From JANNGC01 sp043757045 (lineage in GTDB: Bacteria; Verrucomicrobiota; Verrucomicrobiia; Limisphaerales; SIBH01), in assembly GCA_043757045.1 (NCBI GenBank), contig JAYVQC010000241.1, positions 37,916 through 101,915 on the forward strand: a stretch of DNA of 64,000 nt, read 5' to 3'. Below are positions 1 through 12,000 of the stretch, piece after piece. How positions within the stretch are numbered: position 1 is the first letter of the stretch; the number at the start of each line of letters is the position of its first letter. Below the pieces are notes generated by a model that saw only the letters and a list, made by a program, of their open reading frames with translations, was not told the DNA's origin and ran no database searches. Made by a program: the position numbers and the translations under genes.

Positions 1-2
1 TC

Positions 3-3000
3 ACACTCTCAGGCATCAGCTCGTCGGTGGTCGGCTCGGGGGCGCGGAGCATCGGCTCGGCGTTCGGTCTGCCGCATGATTTTCGGAACGACGAAAATTT
101 CAACGGCAACCTGATGGGCTTCGGCTTCCGGGGCATCCGCGGCGTGTTTCACCCGGAGCTGTATCTCTACAATTACTGCACGCTTTCCTACGCCTCGGCG
201 CTGAACTTGAGCGCGAATCCGTTCTTCAGCCCCGGACGTCTCGCGACGGACATCGTGCCGCCGAACGTGAGCGTCACGACCTCCGGCCCCCGCGCGCCCT
301 TCGGCGGTCTGCTCGACATTGAATTCACCGCCACGGACGACCAGGCATTGCACTCGGCGGTGCTGACGTGGGAACAGTCGGCGGATTTCGTGATGGCCGA
401 GGAGATGTTACTGAACGGCACGTCGGCGGGCGGTACTTTTTCCACCGCCTTTTATTTGCCGGGCCAGACGAACCGCTACCGCGTCACGGTCTATGATCGT
501 TTCGGCAATGAGCGTTCGGCCACGACCACCATCGTGCCGTCCGTGCCGGTCAACCAGGCTCCGCAGCCCTTCATCCGCGTCCGCCCCGTGATCGCGGGAC
601 CGGGTGAGGATGTGCTGCTGGATGCCTCGGAAACTTTTGATCCAGAACACACCGTGGGCTTCCTCGAAGTGGAATGGGATCTCACCGGTGATGGAAACTT
701 CGACACCGCGCCCACCAGCGAACTGGCGGGCCTGTTCAACTTCAGCACGCTGGGCAGCCGCCTCATCCGCGCGCGCCTCACGGACCCGGCGGGTGATGTC
801 GCCATCTCCGCGCCCGTGGCCCTGAACATTGTGGATTGCCAGACGGGCCTTTCTCCGACCAGCCGCAGCCACGGCTACGGAGGCGGCGCGAACAAAGTCA
901 CCGTCACGGCGGGACCGAAATGCCGCTGGCTGCCCGTGACCACGAATGACTGGATCACGCTCACGAACGGAAACTATCCCGTCGGTCGCGTCACTTCTGC
1001 CCCCGTTTCCTGTTACGAGGCGGTGGGACCTTCGCCGGTGGGACCGAGAGTGGACGGGCCGGAATTCACCGGCACCGTGGTCCTCAACTACACCCTCGCG
1101 GCCAACCCGCTCTTCACCGAGCGGCGCGGTTACATCTTCATTGGCGATCAAATTTACACGGTCATCCAGCAGCCGGCGGTCTGCACGTTCTCGATTTCAC
1201 CGACCAACCGTTTTCATGGCTACGGCTCCGGCGGCAGCGGCACCATCAAAGTCACGCCCAAGGCGAGCTGCCCGTGGACGGCGATCAACACGAACTCCTG
1301 GATCACCATCACCTCGGGCGGCAGCGGCACGGGCACGGGCACGGTGAACTACGTCATCGGCGAGAACCGTGTGACCGGGCGGCGCTCGGGCAACATCGTG
1401 ATTGATGACCGCGTCTTCACCGTCTCGCAGTGGGGTACGAACTGTGAAGTCGCCGTCAACCCCGCGACGCGCGAGCACTCCGCCAGCCCTGAGGCCGTCA
1501 CCAACACGATCAGCACGGCTTCGCTTTGCCCGTGGGTGGTCGAGAACACGAACGGCTGGATCAGCATCCTGTCGCCGTTGAGCGGAAACATTTCGAGCAA
1601 CCTCATCTATTCTGTCGCGCCGAACTTCGGCGCGGAGACGCGCACCGGTGTCGTGACGGTCAACGGCGAGACGTTGATCATTACACAGTCGGCGTGCTCG
1701 TTGTCCATCGAACCGGCGGCGCGCGCGCATCTGTTCTCCGCGTCCACGGGTTCGATCTGTGTCGCGGCGGGACCGATTTGCGCGTGGTCGGTGAGCACCA
1801 CGAACACTTGGATTTCTATCCTGTCCGCGTCGAGCGCGATCAGCACGGGGCGTGTGGATTATGTCGTCGAGGCCAATCCCATCAGCGTGGCGCGCGTCGG
1901 CGTCATCTCGGTGGCGGGGTATGAGTTCCTCATCACGCAAGACCCGAAGCCGTGTTATTTCGCGGTCACGAACATGGACGAGGCGCGCAGCGAAAGCTTC
2001 GGCGAGAGCGGCGGCGACAGTGCCATTTACATCTACACCGACATCGGCTGCAACTGGACGGCGGTCTCGGACTCGACGTGGATTTCCATTCTCGACGGCG
2101 CTTCCGGCCACGGTTCCGGCACGGTCATCTTCGTGGTCGCGCGCAACGCCGGCCCGGCCCGCAGCGGCCTCATCACGGTCGCGGGCGAGGATTATCACAT
2201 CACGCAGGCCAGCGGCGTGCGCGAGGTGCGGCTCACGGACACGGTCGTGGCGAGCGGGCAGACCAACGCGATTTACATCATCCTCGATGCGCACGGCGGC
2301 GAAAACACGCTGGCCTTCAGCCTGTGCTACGACACGAACTTGCTCGCCTTCGCCTCGGCGTCCTTGCTCCCGTCCGCGCCACTCACGGCGGTGTTGACGG
2401 TGGCGAACCAGCAGGCGGCGCAGGGCCAGGTCGGCCTCACCGTCGCGATGCCCAACGGCTTCTCGCTCCCCGCCGGCACCGGCACGGTGGTGAAAGTTTT
2501 GCTCGCGGGCAAACTGGTCAACGGCAAGCCCTACACCACGGTCAGCGTGTGCGACGCGCCCGTCGCGCGCTCCTTGACGGACGCGGGTTCTCCGCCTTCC
2601 GCGCTGACGGCGAGTTTCGGCAGCAGCACCGTGCGCGTGCTCGGCCTGTGCTCGCTGGCCGAAGCGCTGGACGTGACGAATCTGACCTTCGTGACCGGCC
2701 CGATCCCGTGGGGCTGCCAGGCGGAAGTGACGCACGATTTCGAAGATGCGGCCGTGAGCGGCACGGTGCCGGCGAGCGGTGAATCCTATTTTGAAACCAC
2801 CGTGACCGGCCCCGGCACGTTGAGCTTCTGGTGGAAAGTATCGAGCGAACTGGACAACGATCGTCTGCGTTTCTACATGGACGGCGGCACGCAGTTCACC
2901 CTCTCCGGCGAAGTGGACTGGGAGGCGCGCACCTTCAGCGTGCCGGCCGGCGCGCACACCTTCCGCTGGCGCTACAACAAAAACCTCGGGACGATCACGA

Positions 3001-6000
3001 ACGGCCAGGATCGCGCGTGGGTGGATCGGGTCGTCTATGAGGCCGCGCCGCCGAGCATCACCAGCCAGCCCGTGGCGCAGGCCGTGGATCAGGGCGCGAC
3101 GGCGACCTTCAGCGTGGCGGTCGCGGGCCAGGCTCCGTTCACGTATCAATGGCGGTTGAACAATGCGCCGCTGGTCGAGAACGCGGTCATTCGCGGCACC
3201 ATCACGCCCACGCTCACGCTCTCGAATGTGCAGCCCTCGCAGATCGGAAATTACTCCGTCGTCATCACCACGGCGCAGGGCGCGCTGGTCAGCTCGAACG
3301 CGCCGCTCACCGTCACGCCGCTGTTGCCGCTGCCCGAGGCGCTCGACACCACGTTCAACATCACGTCGAGCGGCAACGCGAACTGGGTCGGCCAGGCGCT
3401 CGTCTCGCACGACGGCGTGGACGCGGGCCGCAGCGGGCCGATCACGCACAACCAGTCGTCATCGTTCCAAACCATCATCAACGGCCCCGGCACACTCCGC
3501 TTTTGGTGGAAAGTTTCCTCCGAATCCGGTGACCGCCTGCGCTTTCTCATCAATGGCGTCGAGCAGACCGGCATCACGGGTGACGTGGACTGGCAGGAAA
3601 AAATTTACACTCTCGGCCCCAACGCCCAGACGCTGCTCTGGACTTACGCGAAAAATTCCAGCGGCTCGCTGCTCGAAGATCGCGGCTGGGTGGATGAAAT
3701 CCGCTTCCTCCCGCAAGCCGTCGCCATCACCGCGCAGCCCACGAACCAGATCACCGACCAGGGCACGAACGCCCTCTTCGCCGTGGGCGTGAGCGGCACC
3801 CCGCCCATTTATTATCAATGGCTGTTCAACAACGCACCCATCCCCGGCGCGAACAGCGCGACGCTCAATGTTCCCAACGTGCAGCCTGCGAACAACGGTC
3901 TCTACTCCGTCTTCGTCACCAACGTCGTCGGCAGCACGACCAGCTCGAACGCCTCCTTGCTTGTGAACCTCCTCGTCCCGCTGGCCGAGGCGCTCGACAC
4001 CACGAACCTCACCTGGACTACCACCACGACCCCCGCCGGAGCCGCGCCGTGGGTCGGCCAGGTCGCCACTTCGCACGACGGCACCGACTCCGCCCGCACC
4101 GGCATCATCGGGGACGGCGTCACCACCACGCTCGCCACCACGCTGACCGGACCCGGCACGTTCTATTTCTGGTGGAAAGTTTCCTCGCAAGGTGCCGGCT
4201 CCGACCGCCTGCGCTTCTACATCAACGGCTCCGCGCAGGAGGACATCTCTGGCGAAGTGGACTGGACTTTCCGCAGTTGGACCATCCCCAGCGGCGCGAA
4301 CCAGATCGTGGATTTCCGTTACGTGAAAAACGCCAGTGGCAAGGCCGGCCTCGACATGGGCTGGGTGGACCAGGTGCGTTACGTGCCGAACGGCACGCCC
4401 ACCGCGCCGTTCTTCGCCGTGCAACCGGCCCCTCGCACCGTGGTCGTGCCGGCGGGCGTCAGCTTCAACGCCCTGGCCGGCGGGTCCACGCCGCTCAATT
4501 ACCAATGGCAGTTCAACGGTGTGCCGCTGACCAACGGCGCCGGCATCGCCGGCGCTACGACCACCAACCTCACGCTCAGTGGCGCGGCGGCGGCCGTGGC
4601 GGGAAATTATTCCGTGCTCGTCACGAACAGCGCGGGGGCCACGCTCAGCGCGCCGGCCTCGCTCACCGTCATCACCGCGCCTTTCATCACGAACGCGCCG
4701 GTGGACCGCTACGCCGTCGCCGGATCGAACGCCGTCTTCAACGTCGGCGCGCTCGGCCAAGCCCCGCTCACCTACCAGTGGATGCGCGACGGCACGAACC
4801 TGATCAACGGCGCGAAGTTCAGCGGCGTCACCACTTCCAATCTCACCATCCTTAGCGCGCAGGTGGCAGATGAAGGAGTTTATTCCGTCATCGTGAGCAA
4901 CGCCGCCGGTACCGCAAGCAGCTTGCAAGGCGCAGGCACGCTCACCGTTTGGAGCGCGGCGCGCAGCGGCGTGATTGCGAACAGCGGGAACACCTTGCTC
5001 GAAGCGAACGTGACCGGACCGGGCACGATTAAGTTCGCGTGGAAAGTTTCCTCGCAGACGAACAGCGACTCCTTCCTCTTCCTGCGTGGTGCGACGGAAC
5101 TTGCCCGCATCTCCGGCGAAGTGGACTGGCAGCAGCAGACGTTCGCCATTCCGGCGGGCGCGCACACCTTGCGCTGGCAGTACGTGAAGGACGCGGCCGG
5201 CAGCGCCGGTTCCGACGCGGGCTTCCTCGATCATGTGGAGTTCATTTCCGACACCGCCGTCGCGCCCCAGGTCACGGGGCAGCCGACGGGCCGCACCGTG
5301 TTCTCAGGTAGCACCGTGAGCTTCGACGCAACGGTGACCGGCTCCATGCCGCTCACCTATCAATGGCGTTTGAACGGCACGCCGCTGTTCAACTCCGCCA
5401 GCATCGGCGGCGCGCAGACGCCGCGTCTCACGCTCTCCGGTCTCACGCTCGGCCAGGCGGGCAGCTACTCACTGCTCGTCAGCAACGCGGCGGGCGTCGT
5501 CACCAGTTCAAACGCCGCGCTCGTCGTCAATGCCCTTCCGGCGGGCAACGCGCCCGTCATCACCACGCCGCCCACGAGTTATCAGACGAGCGAGAACGCT
5601 TCTGTGACTTTCACCGTCGCCGCGACCGGCGCGGCCCCGCTCAGTTATCAATGGTTCTTGAACGGCGCTCCGCTCGCGAACGTCGCCGGAGCCAGCCCCG
5701 TCAGTGGCGCGACCACCGCGAGCCTCAGCTTGAGCAACGTGCAGGCGACGCAGGCGGGCAACTACACCGTGGTCGTCAGCAACGCCGTCGGCCTCGCCAG
5801 CGCCCGCGCTTCGCTCTCCGTCCTCACGCTCGGCGAGGCGGCAGGCGCTCCCTACATCGCCTTCGCCCAGGCCGGCAACGCCTCGTGGATCGCGCAGACC
5901 AGCGCCACCGCGCACGACGGCGTGGACGACGTCCGCTCCGGCGTCATTAATCACGGCGAAAATTCGCGCCTGGAAACGTATGTCGAGGGACCGGGCACCG

Positions 6001-9000
6001 TGACCTTCTGGTGGAAGGTTTCCTGCGAAGCGAGCGATGACAATTTGCGCTTCTACATCGGCGCTTCCGAAATGATCCGCATCTCCGGCGAGGTCCCGTG
6101 GGAGCAGAAAACTTACGCCGTTCCCGCCGGCACACAGTTGCTCAAGTGGCGCTACGGCAAAGGCACCAGTGGCACGGCGGGCCAGGACGCGGGCTGGGTG
6201 GACGACATCACTTACATGCCCAGCACGATCAATGTCGCGCCCGTCATCACGAACCAGCCGGTGAGCCTCAGCCTCCTCGCCGGTCACACTGCGATCTTCG
6301 GCGCGGGCGCGGGCGGCTCGATGCCCCTGACCTTCCAATGGCGCTCGAATGGCGTGCCGGTTTTGAATGGCAACGGCGTGAGCGGCGCGCGTGGCCCGCG
6401 TTTGACCATCCTCAGCGTCCCGGCGCAGTCGGCGAACTACTCGCTCTTCGTGAGCAACGCCGCCGGCACAGCCACGAGCGCGGTGGTGATGTTGAACGCC
6501 ACGTCCGTTCTCTCCGCGCCGATCATTTCACTCCAGCCCACGAACCGCAGCGTGACCGAGGGCGAGTCCGCGAGCTTCAGCATTCTCGCCAGCGGCGCGC
6601 TGCCGCTCACCTATCAATGGCTGCTCAATGGCGTCCCGCTGGTGAACGGCGCGGGTGTGAGCGGCGCGACCACCAACACGCTTTCGCTCAACAACGTGCA
6701 GGCCGCGCACATCGGCACGTACTCGGTGGTCGTCAGCAATTCCGCCGGCACCGCGGTCAGCAGCCCCGCGTCGCTCACGGTGCTCACGATGAGCGAAGTG
6801 GTGGGCGCTCCGTATTTGAATCTCGCCGTGCTCGGCCAGCCGTGGCTCGTGCAGAACAGCTCGACCTATACGCCCGGCACGACCAACGGCGGCGCTCGCC
6901 TCATCGTCAGCGTGCCGGCCTCGATCACCACCCAGCCCGCCGGACAGTCGGTGGTGGAAGGCAACGACGCGATGTTCACCGTCGGCACGGCTGGCTCGCC
7001 TCCGCTCTTCCTGCAATGGCGTTTGAATGGCGTGGCGCTCTTGGACGGCAACGGCCTCAGTGGGGTGAATTCCAACACGCTGGTCATCAGTGGCGTGCAG
7101 CCCGTGGACGCGGGCAATTACTCCGTCACCGTCAGCAACGCCGTCGGCTTCGTGATCAGTTCCAACGCCGCGCTCGTCGTGCTCACGCCGCCGAGCATCA
7201 CCACGCCGCCCGCCGCGCTCACCGTCGCCGAAGGTGCTCCGGCCTCTTTCACCGTCCTCGCCGCTGGCACCGCGCCGCTGTCCTACCAGTGGAAGCGCAA
7301 CGGCACGAACATCGCCAACGGCGGCAGCGTCAGCGGCGCGAACACAGCCACGCTCACCTTGAACAACGCGCAGCCGTTGCAGGGCGGTCTTTACTCGGTC
7401 GCGATCAGCAACACGGCGGGCGGCATCGTCAGTTCGCCCGTCCAGTTCAGCGTCATCGCCGCACTCACGGTCGGCGAGGCGATGAATGCGCCGTATCTCA
7501 CCTGGAGCACCGACCTCGGTGCGCCGTGGACGGTGCAGACAAACGTGACGCACGACGGCGAGGCGGCGGCGCAGAGCGGCACGATTGTGGACGGCACTTC
7601 GAGCACGCTCGAAACGACCGTGGTCGGCCCCGGCACGATTCGTTTCTGGTGGCGAGTTTCTTCGCAGACCAACGCGGACCATCTGACCTTCTCGGCCAAC
7701 GGCGCAACGTGGGCGCAAATTTCCGGCCTGACGGGCTGGCAGTATCAATCCTTCGTCGTCCCCGGCGGACTCGTGACCTTGCGCTGGACGTACAGCAAGG
7801 ACGCGGGCGGCTTCACGGGCTTGGATCGCGGCTGGTTGGATGAAGTGGACTTCGTCCCGAGCAGCGGCCCGTCCGTGCCGGTGATTGTGCAGGAACCAGT
7901 CGGCGTGGAGGTGAACCCCGGCGAGAATGTGAGCTTCTCCATCCAGGCGCTCGGCACTGCGCCGCTCAGTTATCAATGGCGCTTCGAAGGCCAAGAACTC
8001 GGCGACGGCGGCAACGTCCTCGGCTCGAAGACGCCGACGCTGACCATCAGCGGCGTGAATCAGGCGCAGGCCGGCCTTTACGATGTGGTGGTGCGGAACC
8101 CCTACAGCCTCGACATCAGCGAGCAGGTGTTTCTGAGCGTGATTCCGGTCATCTCAATCCCGGTCGCGGTGGACACCGATCACACGAATCTGCTCTGGGT
8201 CAGCGGCGCAACCGTCGGCGGCCTGCCGTGGCGCGGCCAGACCAACATCAAGTCCGACCTGATTGACGCAGCGGTGAGTGGCACGATTGGTCACGGCATG
8301 ACGAGTTGGGTGCAGACCGTGGTGTCCGGCCCGGGCGCGATTTCCTTCTTCTGGAAATGCTCTTCGGAAACGAACCAGGATCGGATGCGCTTCACGGTGG
8401 ACGGCGTGGAAGTGGCGAACATCTCCGGCGAGACCGACTGGCGGCAGCGCACCTTCACGATCAATGATCCCGGCACCATGTTGCGCTGGTCTTACACCAA
8501 GAGCGCGACCGGACTCTCCGGCCTCGACCGCGCGTGGCTCGATCAAGTCGTCTTTGGTCCGACCGCGCCGATCATCACGAACACCAGCCAGAATGTGTTC
8601 GTCGTGGACGTGGGCACGACCGTGCGCTTCAACGTGGCGGCGAGTGGAACCACGCCCTTGAGCTACCAGTGGAGTTTCACGCCGCCCGGTTTGCTGCACG
8701 GCACAAACCTGCTCAACGGCAACACCAATCTCCCGCTCTACCCCGGCTTCCTCGTTGGCGCGGTGGGCAACCGCCGCCTGACCATCTCGAATGCGCAGCC
8801 TGAACAGAGCGGCACGTACGAAGTGGAAGTCTCGAACCCCGCCGGTTCTGCCGTCAGCCCGCCGTTCACGCTGCAAGTGATTCCGTCGTTGCCGCTCGCC
8901 GACGCGTTGAACACCAATCTCATCTGGGAAACCTACGGCTACTCGTGGTGGGTCGGCTCGACGAACATTCATCGTGACGGCCTGGCCGCGCGGAGCGGCT

Positions 9001-12000
9001 CCATGCCGGGCAGCGAGTCCACCACTTTGAAAACGACGGTGCAGGGGCCGGGCACGCTCTCCTTCTGGTGGCGCGCGTCCACGGAAACGAACGTGGACAT
9101 CATGAGCTTCGAAATTAACGGCGCCATCACCTCGGAAATTTCCGGCAACCACAACTGGTCGCAGAAAACCTATGACCTCGACTCCGGCACGTTTGTGCTG
9201 ACGTGGAATTACAACAAGAGCGGTCTTTTCACGAACGGTCTCGACACCGTGTTCCTCGATCAAGTTGTGTTCGCGCCCATCGCGCCGATCCTCACGAACC
9301 AGCCGGTGGCGCGCGTCATTGACCAAGGCTCGGCGGTCAGCTTCACCGCCGGGGTGCGCGGCACTCCGCCTCTTTCGTACCAGTGGTTCCTCAATGGCTC
9401 GCCGCTGGTCAACGGCGGCGGCATCAGCGGGGCACGGACGCTCACGTTGAACTTGAGCGGCGTGCAGCTTGCGCAGGCGGGCTACTACTCGGTCGAAGTC
9501 AGCAACGTAGTGGGCGCGGTGAACAGCTTGCCGGCAGCGCTCACGGTGTTGCCGACCTTCCCGATTGCCGAGGCGATTGATAACGCGGATTACGCCTGGA
9601 CCACGGGCAGCCCCGGCTGGATCGGGCAGAACCAGACGACCTTCGACGGCGTGGATGCGGTGAAGTCGCCGACCACGGCGAACAGTGGAAGTTCGACGAT
9701 GCAGGCGACCCTCGCCGGTCCCGGCACCGTGCAGTTCAAGTGGAAGGTGTCCTCGCAGACGAACAACGGCACGGGCGGCGACGAGTTGATTTTCTACACG
9801 AACAACACCGCGCTCGCGCGCATCTCCGGCGAAGTGGGCTGGGAACAACGCTCGTTCTCGATCCTGCCCGGCAATCAGATCGTGAAGTGGACTTACGCGA
9901 AGAACGCCAGCGTGACCAACGGCCAGGATCGCGGCTGGGTGGATCAATTTGTCTTCATCCCCACGCCGCCGAGTGTGACGACGCATCCGGCGGGAACGAA
10001 TGTGGATCAAGGCGCGAGTACGACATTCACGGTCGGGGTATATGGCACGCCGCCGTTCACGTATCAGTGGCGCTATCAGGGCGTCGATATGTTTGGTGCG
10101 AACAGCGTGTCCGTGACGTTGAACAATGTGCAGCCGTGGCAGGCGGGCAATTACTCCGTCGTCGTCGGCAACGCGGCCGGCACGGCAAACAGTCTAAGCG
10201 CGGCGCTCACGGTCAACACGCTGGTCCCGCTCGCCGAGGCGCTCGACACCACGAACTTCGTCTGGGCGACCAGTGGCTCGCCCGCGTGGGTCGGCCAGAT
10301 CGCCGTGGCGCACGACGGCTCGGATTCCGCCCGCATCCAGGACGTGCCGCACAGCGGCTCGGCCTCGGTGCAGACGACGATTCTCGGCCCGGGCACGATC
10401 AGTTTCTGGTGGAAAGTTTCTTCGCAGACGAATGGTGATTATCTCACCTTCTACACGAACGGCGTCCTCGCCGTCCGCATCTCCGGCGAACAAGACTGGG
10501 AAACCCGCGCCATCAATCTCGGCTCCGGCAACCAGACCCTCACCTGGACCTACGCGAAAAACACCAGCACCGTCGCCGGCCAGGATCGCGCGTGGCTCGA
10601 CCAAGTCGGCTTCGGTCCCGTCGCGCCCACCATCACCGTGCAGCCCGCGAGCCGGGGCGTTGATGCCGGCAATGGCACGACCTTCGCCGTCACCGTCGCC
10701 GGCACCCCGCCCTTCACCTATCAATGGCAGCGCAACGGCCTCGACCTCGCCAACGGCCCCGGCCTCAGCGGCGTCAACACCTCCAACCTCGTCCTCACCG
10801 GCGTGCAGTCCGGCCAGGCCGGCGCGTATCGCGTCCTCGTCAGCGGCCAGGCCGGCGCGACGATCAGCGCCGCGGCGAACCTCACCGTCTATTCCATCCT
10901 CGCGCTCGACGAAGCCCTCGACACCCCCGGCCTCACTTGGACCACCAACGGCACCCCACCCTGGGTCGGCCACGCCGCCGTCACTCACGACAACACCGAC
11001 GCCGCCCGCAGCGGCTCCATCGGCCACAGCCAAAGCACCTCCATGAGCACCATTCTCAACGGACCCGGCGCAGTGAGTTTCTGGTGGAAAGTTTCTTCGC
11101 AGACCAATGGGGATTACCTGACCTTCTTCACGAACGGCGTCCTCGCCGTCCGTATCTCCGGCGAACAAGACTGGCAGTTCAAGACCATCAACCTCGGCTC
11201 CGGCGCGCAGACCCTTACCTGGACTTACGCGAAGAACAGCAGCACCACCAACGGCGAAGACCGCGCCTACGTGGATCAAGTTTCCTTCGGCCTCGTTGCC
11301 CCGACCATCATCACCCAACCCGCGAACGTCACCGCCGAACCCGGCAGCAACGTCACCTTCACCGTCGTCGCCGCCGCCACGCCCCCTGTCTATTATCAAT
11401 GGCTGTTCAACGGCTCCCCGCTGGCCAACGGCCCCGGCCTCAGCGGGACCACCAACGCCTCCCTCATCGTCTCGAACGTCGGAGCCTCCGCCGTCGGCAC
11501 CTACTCCGTCGTCGTCAGCAACTCCGTCAACCGCGTCACCAGCGCCGGCGCCACCCTCACCCTCAGCTCTAACGTCACCATCAACGCCGCCCTCGATGGC
11601 GGACTCGCCTTCACCACCGGCGGCACCGCCCCCGCGTGGAAAGGCCAGACCGGCGTCACCCGCGACGGCGTGGACGCCGCCCAGACCGGCCCCGCCACCG
11701 ACAGCACCTACAGCTTCCTCAAAGTCACCGTCACCGGACCCGGCCCCCTCTCCTTCTGGTGGAAGTGCAGCACCGAAGTGGACCACGACTACCTTCGCTT
11801 CATGGTGGACGCTGTGGACCAGGTGAAAATCTCCGGCGAACAAGACTGGCAACTCATCAACTTCGACGTCCCCTCCGGCAGCCACGAACTCCAATGGCGC
11901 TACTCGAAAAACTCGACCCTCACCGCCGGCGAAGACCGCGGCTGGCTCGACTACGTGTGGTTCAACCAGACCCCGCCCCCCATTATCATCGTCACCACCA

